NCBI GenBank assembly: GCA_015062005.1
Contig: SUVL01000007.1
Coordinates: 1 to 64,000, forward strand
Direction of reading: 5' to 3'
Length of the DNA stretch: 64,000 nucleotides
Source: Akkermansiaceae bacterium
Lineage (GTDB): Bacteria > Verrucomicrobiota > Verrucomicrobiia > Verrucomicrobiales > Akkermansiaceae
Below are positions 47,949-56,764 of this stretch, in pieces. Each line of letters begins with the position of its first letter. The first letter of the stretch is position 1. The notes under the pieces were generated by a model. That model saw nothing but the letters and a program-made list of their open reading frames with translations, was not told the DNA's origin and made no database searches. The position numbers were made by a program, and so were the translations under genes.

Positions 47949-49468
47949 TTCTTCTGCGGTTGGGACTGAGGCTTGGGAGCCGGGCGCAGTTCGGGCATGA
48001 AGGTTTCAGCCGTCTTCTGCACCGCAGGGCGGAAGGGAGAACGAGGTGTTTCCTCCAGAAGGCGCTGCATCAGCTGGCGCCCGTAGCGCTCATCCTTATC
48101 CACGAAAGCAAGCGTGGCCTGCAGCAAGGCTGGACGCACGCGGTTGCGCTCACTCTGAGCACGGCGCGCCACCTGCCCGAAGCACTCGGCTGCTTCATCC
48201 AGTTCCCCGAGCCCGGCCAGGTGCCAGGCGAGCATCTCCATCAACCGCGGGCCCTGAGGAGCCGCAAGCTGGCGATGAACAGAATCCACCATACCTTTGC
48301 GGTTCCCGCCCGTCTGTAGTATCAGTTGCCGCCACTGGACAAAGAGATTTCCGGCATCTCCGCCGTTCCGGCTGAGCACCTCATACGGCCGGTAGAGGGG
48401 GTCCCCCAGCACCACCCCCTGCCAGGAAAGCCAGGGGGTTGCCATCAGCGCCGCCTCCGCCACGGTATAACCTTTCAGCAGGCGGTCGTAAAAAATATCA
48501 AAGCGAAGGCAGCCGCCCAGCGTGGGTTCATACACATTGCCAGCCGTCACCGCAGCGCCGCGCTGCAACAGGGCACCCACCCAGGAATCGGGGGATTTCA
48601 CGGAAGTGCCGCTGTAGGAATGCAGGTGTACTGCCACCGCTCCGGGAGCAAAGTGAAAATCGGCATGCGTCTTAGGATTGAACGGTCCGTTGGCCGGGTG
48701 TGCATACCAGCCGAAATACACGGCCGTATCCTGCATCAGGGGGAAGGTCGGAGCCAGCGTAGCCTTGCTTTCCTCGTGGAAAAGTGGTTGTCCCTTTTCT
48801 TTTGCAGCACGAGCAATCGTGGTAAACCAGGCATCGCCCTGGGGATAAGGCCCCCCCTGATCCACCACGGTCCAGCCCCACAGGCCGCGCCGCTCCACTT
48901 CAGCCGGGAACTGAATCATGCGGCGGATGGTCTTATTATCCGGCGCGTCGATGCGAGTAACGGCCAGCACCGGGGGCTTGGCATCCTCCAGCCGGGCATC
49001 TTTCTCAAAAAAAGGGTTATTCAAGGGGCCATTTGCCGGATAATTGGCACCCAGCAGCATCAATTCCGAATCAACCGAGGCACAATTCTGAAAATGGAAT
49101 CCGGGCTTCTTCCCCGGTTCCTTCTCTTCGCGCACACGCAGGGGAATATCCGGCATGAGCACCATGGCCGCCACGGGTTTAAATCCCTGCTGAGGCGTCA
49201 CGGGCAGGCGCCAGCTGTTCTGCCGGGCATGCAGCAGCAGCGGATAGCGCACCTTGGTATCAAATTCCTGGCGGGTAATATCCTGCCCCTTGGGCAGGCC
49301 CCGAAGCCCCACACACTGCTTGACGGAAATCGCACGTTTGGCACAGTAGGCGCGGGCGCACTGCTCGCTGCGTTCGGACTCCGAGTTGAACACCACCACC
49401 ACCTGGGCAGGAGTGAGCCCCCAAGCAGACATACAGCCCAGCACTACCACCAGCAACGCCCGGAACAT
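47945..49468 (-). CDS. TIGR03790-family secreted protein
   Basis: A 507-aa protein with a short signal peptide (MFRALLVVVLGCMSAWG). It starts with the family pattern VVVVFNSESERSEQCARAYC, and contains RYPLLLHARQN, VLAVTRIDAP, YFGWYAHPANGPFNP and SPDSWVGALLQRGAAVTAGN, as in TIGR03790 proteins from verrucomicrobia, acidobacteria and planctomycetes. Residues 390-490 are TPR-like helices. Biochemical role unknown; the fold may be a caspase/gingipain-like peptidase relative. It starts 9 nt after ffh. Confidence 0.78.
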   Translation of the reverse strand: MFRALLVVVLGCMSAWGLTPAQVVVVFNSESERSEQCARAYCAKRAISVKQCVGLRGLPKGQDITRQEFDTKVRYPLLLHARQNSWRLPVTPQQGFKPVAAMVLMPDIPLRVREEKEPGKKPGFHFQNCASVDSELMLLGANYPANGPLNNPFFEKDARLEDAKPPVLAVTRIDAPDNKTIRRMIQFPAEVERRGLWGWTVVDQGGPYPQGDAWFTTIARAAKEKGQPLFHEESKATLAPTFPLMQDTAVYFGWYAHPANGPFNPKTHADFHFAPGAVAVHLHSYSGTSVKSPDSWVGALLQRGAAVTAGNVYEPTLGGCLRFDIFYDRLLKGYTVAEAALMATPWLSWQGVVLGDPLYRPYEVLSRNGGDAGNLFVQWRQLILQTGGNRKGMVDSVHRQLAAPQGPRLMEMLAWHLAGLGELDEAAECFGQVARRAQSERNRVRPALLQATLAFVDKDERYGRQLMQRLLEETPRSPFRPAVQKTAETFMPELRPAPKPQSQPQKK

Positions 49469-49477
49469 AACACCAGG

Positions 49478-51022
49478 TCAACGTCTGCGGAACAGACCGT
49501 TAAAAGCATTCATGCCCTTGGGAGCCTTCGGCTTGCCGCCACCGCCCATCAAGGCAGAGAGGTCGGGCATCTGGCTCATATCCGGCATACCGCCCTGCCC
49601 CATCAGGGCGCTCATATCGGGCATACCCGCGCCACCCTGAGCATTCATCAGGGCGCTCATATCGGGCATACCCGCGCCGCCCTTGGCAGCACCGGCCGAA
49701 CGCATGAGATTCTTCATCATGCCACCCATCTTGCCCTTGCCCCCCATCATTTCCTTCATTTCCTTGAAGTTCTTGATGAAGCGGTTCACCTCTATCTCCG
49801 ACACACCGGAGCCCTTGGCAATGCGGCGGCGGCGGCTCGGGATGAGCAGCTTGTAGTTGAGACGCTCTACCGGGGTCATGGACAGCACAATGGCCTCCAT
49901 GCGCTTCATGCGCTTCGGATCCATGGCGCCATCCGGCAGCTGCTTGCGAATCTTGCTGAAACCAGGGAGCAGCCCCAGCAGCCCCTCCAGCGGCCCGAGG
50001 CTCTGCATCATCTTCATCTGGCTCAGGAAATCATTGAAGTTGAACTCACCGCTCATCATGCGGGTCATGGAGTTCAAGGCCGATTCCTGGTCAATCTTCT
50101 CAGCAGCCTTCTCCACCAGGCCCACGATATCGCCCATGCCCAGAATGCGGTCGGCCATGCGCTGCGGCACAAAGGGACCGAACATATCCAGCTTTTCACC
50201 CTCGCCCATGTACTTGATGGGCTTGCCGGTAATGGCGCGCATGGAAAGCGCAGCACCGCCGCGGGCATCGCCATCGAGCTTAGTCAGGATGATACCGGTG
50301 AGGCCTACGGCCTGGTCGAAGGTCTGGGCCACGCGCACGGCCTGCTGACCAGTGGCGGCATCCGCCACCAGCAGAGCCTCCTGAGGCTGCAGGAACCTGG
50401 CCAGTTTCTTCAGCTCTGCCACCAGTTCCTCGTCCACCTCCTGGCGGCCGGCGGTATCAAAGATAATCACATCATGCTCCTGAGCAGCAGCCCACTTGAG
50501 GGCATCCTTCGCCACGCGGATGACATCTTTCTCCGAAGCGGAGGGGGTATACACCGGCACCTCAATCTGGGCGGCCAGCGTGGCCAGCTGGTCAATAGCA
50601 GCGGGGCGAATCAGGTCACAGGCCACCAGCAGAGGCTTGTGGCCCTCCTTCAGCAGGCGGCGGGCAAGCTTGGCGCTCGTGGTGGTCTTACCGGCACCGT
50701 TCAGACCCACCACCAGCACACGGGCGGGGGCGGGTTCCAGCTGCAGCGGGGCGGCATCGCCACCCAGCAACTCCGCCAGCTGGTCGCGGAAAATCTTCAC
50801 AATCTGCTCACCCGGCTTCACCGACTTGAGCACCTTTTCACCCATGGCCTCTTCCTTCACATGCGCAATAAACTCACGGGCAACGCTGTATTCCACATCG
50901 GCATCCAGCAGTGCCATACGCACATCGCGCAGCGCGTCCTTAATGTTGGACTCTGTTATCTTGCTCAGCCCCCGCATTTTGCGGAAGGCGTCATCGAGCT
51001 TATCGGAAAGAAGCGAAAACAT
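49478..51022 (-). CDS. ffh: Signal recognition particle protein Ffh with methionine-rich repeat tail
   Basis: The SRP GTPase that targets nascent membrane proteins, 514 aa. N domain, then G domain: G1 GLNGAGKTTTSAKLA (usually GLQGAGKTT), DLIRPAAIDQLATL (usually DxxRPAA), G3 DTAGRQ, G4 TKLDGDARGGAALS. The M domain shows MTPVERLNYKLLIPSRRRRIAKGSG-type RNA-binding sequence. The C-terminus is unusually long and built of repeats of GAGMPDMSALM. Its promoter ends 6 nt before the ATG. It heads an operon with the TIGR03790 protein and ogt. Confidence 0.95.
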   Translation of the reverse strand: MFSLLSDKLDDAFRKMRGLSKITESNIKDALRDVRMALLDADVEYSVAREFIAHVKEEAMGEKVLKSVKPGEQIVKIFRDQLAELLGGDAAPLQLEPAPARVLVVGLNGAGKTTTSAKLARRLLKEGHKPLLVACDLIRPAAIDQLATLAAQIEVPVYTPSASEKDVIRVAKDALKWAAAQEHDVIIFDTAGRQEVDEELVAELKKLARFLQPQEALLVADAATGQQAVRVAQTFDQAVGLTGIILTKLDGDARGGAALSMRAITGKPIKYMGEGEKLDMFGPFVPQRMADRILGMGDIVGLVEKAAEKIDQESALNSMTRMMSGEFNFNDFLSQMKMMQSLGPLEGLLGLLPGFSKIRKQLPDGAMDPKRMKRMEAIVLSMTPVERLNYKLLIPSRRRRIAKGSGVSEIEVNRFIKNFKEMKEMMGGKGKMGGMMKNLMRSAGAAKGGAGMPDMSALMNAQGGAGMPDMSALMGQGGMPDMSQMPDLSALMGGGGKPKAPKGMNAFNGLFRRR

Positions 51023-51028
51023 GCTTGC

Positions 51029-51057
51029 AAACTAGCAGAAAACGCCCACACTGTCAA
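51029..51057 (-). promoter_or_regulatory. Promoter of ffh (leaderless type)
   Basis: Minus strand TTGACA (51057-51052), 17 nt, TAGTTT (51034-51029), 6 nt, ATG 51022. Confidence 0.7.
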
Positions 51058-51080
51058 GCAACCACGCCGTCAGCAAATGG

Positions 51081-51488
51081 TCATTTGAGCAGTTTTGCCA
51101 CATGCGGCAGTGCATCCACATCGGCCGGCAACCAATCAACGCTGTGCAGGGAGGCAGAATCCAACCAGCGGGCATCGGTATGTTCACGCAGCTGCAGGGT
51201 GCCACTGAGCACATGCGCCACAAAGCAACGCATGCTCAGATGAAAGGGCGGGTAGTCCCACTCCACCGTGTGCAACAACTCTCCAGGGGCAATGAGCACC
51301 CCCAGTTCCTCGCGGATTTCGCGCACGATGGCGGCCTGTGGCGTTTCGCCGGGTTCAATCTTGCCACCGGGGAATTCCCATCCCCCGCCGTGCTTGTGCT
51401 CCGGGCATTTCACTGCCAGCACCCGGCCGGCAGCGTCCACTATAATGGCCGCCACCACATCAACGATTCTGGGAGGGTTCGTGCTCAC
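51081..51488 (-). CDS. mutT: MutT-like Nudix hydrolase
   Basis: A 135-aa pyrophosphohydrolase with a perfect Nudix box (GKIEPGETPQAAIVREIREE followed by LGV). The start VVAAIIVDAAGRVLAVKCPE and the GGGWEFPGGK stretch are typical of MutT, which removes 8-oxo-dGTP; CTP pyrophosphohydrolase-like specificity is possible. It starts 12 nt after ftsK and is co-transcribed with it. Confidence 0.88.
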   Translation of the reverse strand: MSTNPPRIVDVVAAIIVDAAGRVLAVKCPEHKHGGGWEFPGGKIEPGETPQAAIVREIREELGVLIAPGELLHTVEWDYPPFHLSMRCFVAHVLSGTLQLREHTDARWLDSASLHSVDWLPADVDALPHVAKLLK

Positions 51489-51500
51489 CGGAATCCATTA

Positions 51501-54410
51501 CTAAGCATCCACGAGCACTTCGCGGGCGCGGGTGGCGCCGGAGGGGGCAGAAATCACGCCATTCTCCTCCATCATGTCCATAATCTTGGCGGCGCGGCCG
51601 TAGCCGATGCTGAAACGGCGCTGCAAGAGCGAGGTACTGGCTTTGCGTTCTGTCACCACGAGCTGCACGCAACGGGTATAGAGCTCAGAATCTTCATCAT
51701 TCATAGACTTGTTGCCAATGCGGCCGCCGTTGTCGGCATTCGGGGAGCCACCTTCTGCATTATCCATCTCCGCAGCCACGCCCTGCTCAAACTTCTGCTT
51801 GGCATGAGCCGCACAGTGGGCGATAATCTTAGCGATTTCCGCATCGCTCACGAAGGCGCCCTGCACGCGGGTCATCTTGGTGATACCGCCCGGCGGCAGG
51901 AAGAGACTGTCACCCTTGCCCAGCAGGTTTTCAGCACCGGCGGTATCCAGAATGATGCGGGAGTCCAGCGGGCTGGCCACGCGGAAGGCAATACGGCTGG
52001 GGATGTTGGCCTTGATGGTGCCGGTCACCACATTGGCGCGCGGAGTCTGCGTGGCGGCCACCAGGTGGATGCCGGCAGCTCGGGCCTTCTGCGTGAGGCG
52101 GGCGATGTAGGTTTCCAGGTCTTCCTTCACCACCATCATGAGGTCTGCCAACTCATCAATAATGATGACGATATAGGGCAGCTTGAGAGGGATGGGCTCC
52201 GGATCATCGAAATCAAACTCATCCTGTTCCTCCTCCTTGGAAAGAGCCACCTCATCCTCGGCCTGGCGCTCAATCTCGCTGGCCATGGCCTCAATAGCGG
52301 CGAAGTCGATGGGGGCCTCCTCTTCTTCCTCCGGCTCCTCGATGGGGCCATCGTCCTCGCGGTTATTGAAGTCCTCGAAATTGCGCACACCCACCTGGCT
52401 GAACAGGCGGTAGCGGCGTTCCATCTCATTCACCGCCCAGCGCAGGGCACCAATGACGCGGCCAGGCTGGGTAACCACCGGGCAGATAAGATGAGGCAGT
52501 TTGCGGTAAGGCTGCATTTCCACCACCTTGGGGTCCACCAGGATGAGTTTGAGTTCCTCCGGGCGGAACTTGTAAAGCATGGAAAGAATCATGCTGTTGA
52601 TACACACGGATTTACCGGAACCAGTGGTACCGGCCACCAGGGTATGTGGCATGGCAGCCAGGTCGCCGATGACGGCGTTGCCGTACACATCCTTACCCAG
52701 CGCCACCGGGATGCGAAGCTTGGGATTGTTGAAATTCTCAGACTGCAGCAACTCACGCAGGTAGACGGGAGATTTCTGGGCGTTCTCCAACTCGATACCC
52801 ACGGTATTCTTGCCCGGGATGGGCGCCAGGATGTTCACCGACTTGGAGCTGGTGGCCATCATGATATCCTTATCCAGCGCAGCAATGCGGTTCACGCGCA
52901 GGCCGCGCGGCGGGAAGAACTCGTAGCGGGTGATACTGGGGCCTCGCGTAATGTCTCCGGGCTCGACCGTTATCTTGAAGGTATCCATCGTATCGATGAT
53001 GCGCTGCTGCATCTCCATCATCTCACGCTGGGCGGCGGCTGTCAGTTCCTGAGATACAGGCTCAAACTTGAGCAAGTCGTAGGACGGCAGGGGATAGTCC
53101 TCGTACTGCACGCGTGTATCCTTCTTATCAAGCACGGATACCGCTGCCGGTTTATTGACCTTGGCCGGAAGCGCTGCGGCGCGGGGGGCGGGCTCAGGCG
53201 GCGCCACGGGTGCAGGAGCAGATTTGGGAGCAGGCTCGGGAGCACGCGCTTTCACGCGCCGCTCCACCTGCTGCTGCAAACGCGGATTCAGCACACTGCG
53301 GCGCGGCTGCTGTGGCTGGGGTGGGGGGGCATCGTCCGCTCCCGGAGCATTGCGCAGGGCAATTTCCTCCTCCACCGGCGCCATGAGGTCCAGCAGGTTC
53401 GAACGATTGCTTGCGGGAGCATACTGGCGGCCGCGGCCAGTGGGCGGGCGCTGGGTTTCCACCCGCTCCGCCTCGCGGCGGCGGCTCTCCGCCATTTGCT
53501 GCTCAAATGGTTGCAGCGGCGGATAGTCCGGTTCTTCGTACGCAGCTTCCACCTGCCGGCGGGATTCCAGAGCCGAACGTTTGCGAGCGGGAAGCGGTGT
53601 CTGCTGCTCTTCGGGGAAGAGATACTGCTCATCCTTACCGGCAGCACGGCGGGCCTCCACCGCGGCCACCTCTGCATCAGCGGCAGCAGCAGCCCGAGCT
53701 GCTGCGAGCTCACGGTCCAGCTGCTCCTGGCGCTCCTGCAGGCGCTGTTCGCGCTCAGCGCGGCGCTGCTCGCGTTTCGCAATGCGATTATCACGCCAGC
53801 GGCGCCAGAGGTCAACCTGGTCATACCAGGCCTCGCGCCAGAACTGAATGAAGGTGAAGCGAGCAAAATAAATCAATGCCGTGGCATGCAGCAACAGAAA
53901 GGCCACCAGCGACCAGCGGGTTCCGATAAGGGGCTCCACAACACAGCAGCCATCCAGATACCCGAGAAGACCGCCCACGGAATACAGATTATGCGCCCGC
54001 TGCCAGCCACTCAGGAACCAAGGCTGCAACGCCAGCAATGCAGACGCAAAAATAACCAGACAGAACATGGCCACCAGCTGCAGCACATAGGGGCGGCGCG
54101 GCCATATCACCAATCCGGCAGAAAAAATAATCAGCAAGCCGAGAGAATAAAGAGAAGTTGCCCCCAGAAACCAGTTGCAGAGACCCGCCAGGTATAAGCC
54201 CACAAGCCCCAGCCAGTTGGTGCATGGTGCCTCCTCCGCCGCAGTACCACCGGTGGGGTTCAGGAAATCCCACCCCATTTCTCCGTGATTATAACTCAAC
54301 AGGCTGGCAGCCAGACACAAAGCCCCCACAATCAAGCTGATACCGACCACGCGCGTCGGCCATGTCATTTCTTCCCTGGCGGGCATCTGGGGCTCTGTAT
54401 CGTACTCCAT
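51501..54410 (-). CDS. ftsK: DNA translocase FtsK
   Basis: Pumps chromosome termini through the division septum. The 969-aa protein has four to five N-terminal helices (up to about residue 185), a long Glu/Arg- and Pro-rich linker (190-470), and a RecA-like motor with Walker A VAGTTGSGKSVCINSM and Walker B IVIIIDELADLMMV. A charged insert (EEPEEEEEAPIDF) sits in the motor. The C-terminal winged-helix gamma domain reads RKASTSLLQRRFSIGYGRAA. A TTGCCG-17-TATGAT promoter precedes the ATG. Followed by mutT. Confidence 0.95.
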   Translation of the reverse strand: MEYDTEPQMPAREEMTWPTRVVGISLIVGALCLAASLLSYNHGEMGWDFLNPTGGTAAEEAPCTNWLGLVGLYLAGLCNWFLGATSLYSLGLLIIFSAGLVIWPRRPYVLQLVAMFCLVIFASALLALQPWFLSGWQRAHNLYSVGGLLGYLDGCCVVEPLIGTRWSLVAFLLLHATALIYFARFTFIQFWREAWYDQVDLWRRWRDNRIAKREQRRAEREQRLQERQEQLDRELAAARAAAAADAEVAAVEARRAAGKDEQYLFPEEQQTPLPARKRSALESRRQVEAAYEEPDYPPLQPFEQQMAESRRREAERVETQRPPTGRGRQYAPASNRSNLLDLMAPVEEEIALRNAPGADDAPPPQPQQPRRSVLNPRLQQQVERRVKARAPEPAPKSAPAPVAPPEPAPRAAALPAKVNKPAAVSVLDKKDTRVQYEDYPLPSYDLLKFEPVSQELTAAAQREMMEMQQRIIDTMDTFKITVEPGDITRGPSITRYEFFPPRGLRVNRIAALDKDIMMATSSKSVNILAPIPGKNTVGIELENAQKSPVYLRELLQSENFNNPKLRIPVALGKDVYGNAVIGDLAAMPHTLVAGTTGSGKSVCINSMILSMLYKFRPEELKLILVDPKVVEMQPYRKLPHLICPVVTQPGRVIGALRWAVNEMERRYRLFSQVGVRNFEDFNNREDDGPIEEPEEEEEAPIDFAAIEAMASEIERQAEDEVALSKEEEQDEFDFDDPEPIPLKLPYIVIIIDELADLMMVVKEDLETYIARLTQKARAAGIHLVAATQTPRANVVTGTIKANIPSRIAFRVASPLDSRIILDTAGAENLLGKGDSLFLPPGGITKMTRVQGAFVSDAEIAKIIAHCAAHAKQKFEQGVAAEMDNAEGGSPNADNGGRIGNKSMNDEDSELYTRCVQLVVTERKASTSLLQRRFSIGYGRAAKIMDMMEENGVISAPSGATRAREVLVDA

Positions 54411-54424
54411 AGGTAAGCCCCATT

Positions 54425-54453
54425 ATCATACGCGCTCCACCCTGCCCCGGCAA
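54425..54453 (-). promoter_or_regulatory. Promoter of ftsK-mutT
   Basis: Minus strand TTGCCG (54453-54448), 17 nt, TATGAT (54430-54425), 14 nt to ATG 54410. Confidence 0.6.
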
Positions 54454-54526
54454 GCGAAAAGTGCGTTCTATTCGCAACGAATGCGGCAACCCGCAGACGC
54501 AGAGAGAAAGGAGAAAAGGAGCGGGC

Positions 54527-55396
54527 TCAACGCAAGAGCTCATCTACTGTCTGCAGCGTGGTTGAACCATACCACTTCTGCTCATGGAGTGCCCGGCGAG
54601 TCTGAATAAGACGGCTTGTAGCAGCATCCAGCATCTGGATAGCCAGCCGCTCTGCCGGGGTCAGTTGTTCCGACAATGCAGCAGCGTGATAGCGGGTCTG
54701 CTGTGTAGTATCCCAGAGGGGGAGCAGGGATTGCAGGCGGCGCGCAGCGGCATCCGCCGTGGCAGCATTGTACACCGTGCGCAGAATCTCATCAGCCTGC
54801 CGCAAGACGGTGGTCATGAGCTGAATATCCGGCAACACGCGTTCGCGAGGCGGCAACTGCGTGGACACCATGTCAAACATTCCACCGGCAGGCAACTGCA
54901 GCATGAAGAGCATGTGCTGAGGGGCAGGCAGTTGCAATGATTCCGAAATCAGGCGCATCTGCAAGGTGTCAATGCCATAGACCTCCTGCAGCAAATAGCG
55001 CAAGGCCTGGTTCACAGCGTATTGCTGGCGGCGGCTCAGCGTATCACTGCCAAGCAGCCTGAGATACTCACTGAAAATAGCAGGAGCCGCCAGGCGCTGA
55101 GCCATGGCAGCACAAGCCTTGTTATTCTCAGGGGTAATCCGCCCGCGTTCGGCCCTGGTCAGGCTGGTGCGGTACACCAGCACCAGCTTCATCGCCCTGC
55201 GCTCCTGGTCAAAGCGGAATCCCCTGCCCTGCCGGACCTCACTTCCGGCAGGCGGCAGGGGCAGCCCGCTCTCCAGCACGGTAGCCTGGGGTTCTTCCCC
55301 CAGCAAGGCGGCCATTTCATTCTGCGAGGGAGCCTCCCATGCCCCAAGCGGGAGGCAGGCTGCCACTGCGCACAGAACTGACCGCACCAGACGCAT
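54527..55396 (-). CDS. Secreted hypothetical protein
   Basis: A 289-aa protein with signal peptide MRLVRSVLCAVAACLPLGAW. The mature part is helical, with stretches such as MAQRLAAPAIFSEYLRLLGS and RQQYAVNQALRYLLQEVYGI. No cysteine pattern, metal motif or membrane helix beyond the signal is seen. It begins 3 nt after the tyrS stop, so it is co-transcribed with tyrS. I do not recognise it. Confidence 0.65.
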   Translation of the reverse strand: MRLVRSVLCAVAACLPLGAWEAPSQNEMAALLGEEPQATVLESGLPLPPAGSEVRQGRGFRFDQERRAMKLVLVYRTSLTRAERGRITPENNKACAAMAQRLAAPAIFSEYLRLLGSDTLSRRQQYAVNQALRYLLQEVYGIDTLQMRLISESLQLPAPQHMLFMLQLPAGGMFDMVSTQLPPRERVLPDIQLMTTVLRQADEILRTVYNAATADAAARRLQSLLPLWDTTQQTRYHAAALSEQLTPAERLAIQMLDAATSRLIQTRRALHEQKWYGSTTLQTVDELLR

Positions 55397-55399
55397 TGC

Positions 55400-56623
55400 T
55401 CACGCAAATTCGCCCATGTAGAACTTCTTCTTACCGCGGCGGATGATAACGATACCACCCTCCAGCGCGGCCTCCGGGGTGAGCGGCCAGGTGGCATCCT
55501 TCACGATTTCGCCGTTGATGGAAATGGCACCGTTGCCGATGAACTCACGGGCTTCACGCTTGGAAGTACAGACCTTGGCGGCCACCAGTGCATCAGCCAG
55601 AGGACCGGCGGTAAGCGTCACCTGCGGCACATTCTTCATGCCGCTCTTGATATCGCGTGCAGACAAACTCTTGAAATCGCCAGCGAAAAGCTTTTCACTC
55701 ACCTCCACCGCGTGCTCGAATTCGGCGGAACCGTGCAGGTCGGTGATGATTTCACGAGCCAGGGCTTTCTGGGCAATTCGCAGCTCCGGGTGCTCGTTGT
55801 GGCGGGCTTCAATCTCCATGATTTCCTCCGGGGAAAGGAAAGTGAGGCGCTTCAGGTAGGTGATGACACATGCATCATCGCTATTGAGCAGGAACTGGTA
55901 CAGCTCGTAGGAGGAAGTCTTCTCCTTGTCCAGCCAGAGGGCGTTACCCTCACTCTTGCCGAACTTGTTGCCCTGGGCATCCGTGACCAGCGGCATGGTG
56001 AGGGCATACACCTCATCGCCAGTGGTCTTGCGGATAAGCTCGATACCGGTGGTGATATTGCCCCACTGGTCACTGCCGGCCACCTGCAGGTCCACCCCGC
56101 GCGTCTCGTGCAGGTGTTTGAAATCAATAGCCTGGATGAGCATGTAAGAGAACTCAGCGTAGGAAATGCCGCTTTCCATCTGGCGGCGCACGTGGTCCTT
56201 GGTGAGCATGTAGCCCACGTTGATGTACTTGCCGTAATCGCGGAAGAAGTCGATGACGTTCATTCCGTTAATCCAATCGTAGTTGTTCACCACCTCAAAG
56301 CCGAACACCTTCTCCACCTGAGCACGCAGCGCATCATAGTTGCGGAAGACTTCTTCCTTCTGCTTCAGTTCGCGCTCCACCGTGCCGCGGGGGTCGCCGA
56401 TGAGACCGGTAGCCAGGCCCACCAGCAGAATCGGGTGGTGGCCGTGCTCCTTCATGCGGCGGGTGATGAGGAAGCTGGAATAGTGGCCCAGGTGCAGGCT
56501 GTCGGCAGTCGGGTCGGTGCCGATATAGAAGGTAAGGCCGCCCTTGTTGAGCTTCTCAATGAGATCCGGGCTGGAAATCTGATTCACCAGCCCGCGCCAT
56601 TCCAGTTCTTCATAAAAGGTCAT
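55400..56623 (-). CDS. tyrS: Tyrosyl-tRNA synthetase
   Basis: Charges tRNA-Tyr. From ATG 56623 (MTFYEELEWRGLVNQ) the protein is 407 aa. The 20-residue extension in the track overlaps a TTGACA-17-TATGAT promoter (56655-56683). HIGH-type motif PTADSLHLGHY, KMSKS-type motif KFGKSEG, AGSDQWGNITTG for tyrosine recognition, and a C-terminal S4 RNA-binding domain (SKREAREFIGNGAISINGEI) are all in place. Confidence 0.95.
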   Translation of the reverse strand: MTFYEELEWRGLVNQISSPDLIEKLNKGGLTFYIGTDPTADSLHLGHYSSFLITRRMKEHGHHPILLVGLATGLIGDPRGTVERELKQKEEVFRNYDALRAQVEKVFGFEVVNNYDWINGMNVIDFFRDYGKYINVGYMLTKDHVRRQMESGISYAEFSYMLIQAIDFKHLHETRGVDLQVAGSDQWGNITTGIELIRKTTGDEVYALTMPLVTDAQGNKFGKSEGNALWLDKEKTSSYELYQFLLNSDDACVITYLKRLTFLSPEEIMEIEARHNEHPELRIAQKALAREIITDLHGSAEFEHAVEVSEKLFAGDFKSLSARDIKSGMKNVPQVTLTAGPLADALVAAKVCTSKREAREFIGNGAISINGEIVKDATWPLTPEAALEGGIVIIRRGKKKFYMGEFA

Positions 56624-56654
56624 ATGCGGATATTGTTGATGCGGTTGAGCCAGC

Positions 56655-56683
56655 ATCATATCACGCCAGCCCCGTGCTGTCAA
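56655..56683 (-). promoter_or_regulatory. Promoter of tyrS
   Basis: Minus strand TTGACA (56683-56678), 17 nt, TATGAT (56660-56655), 31 nt to ATG 56623. Confidence 0.7.
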
Positions 56684-56728
56684 TCCGCTGTCAGGTCAGC
56701 CCCAGGGCAAACGCAGATTTTTCCGGGC

Positions 56729-56757
56729 TTGACCCAGCCGAAAGCTCAGGGTATACT
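56729..56757 (+). promoter_or_regulatory. Promoter of manC-ruvX (leaderless type)
   Basis: TTGACC (56729-56734), 17 nt, TATACT (56752-56757), 7 nt, ATG 56765. Confidence 0.75.
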
Positions 56758-56764
56758 CTGCGGC

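Noticed and set aside
48326-51088. 920-aa plus-strand ORF opposite TIGR03790 and ffh
   Set aside because: Antisense shadow of two well supported genes.
51102-54197. 1031-aa plus-strand ORF opposite ftsK and mutT
   Set aside because: It spans two genes in antisense, has shadow composition (His, Gly, Leu rich) and no family motif.
55712-56764. Long N-terminal extension of manC
   Set aside because: It is antisense to tyrS and is separated from manC by a strong promoter 7 nt before the real ATG.
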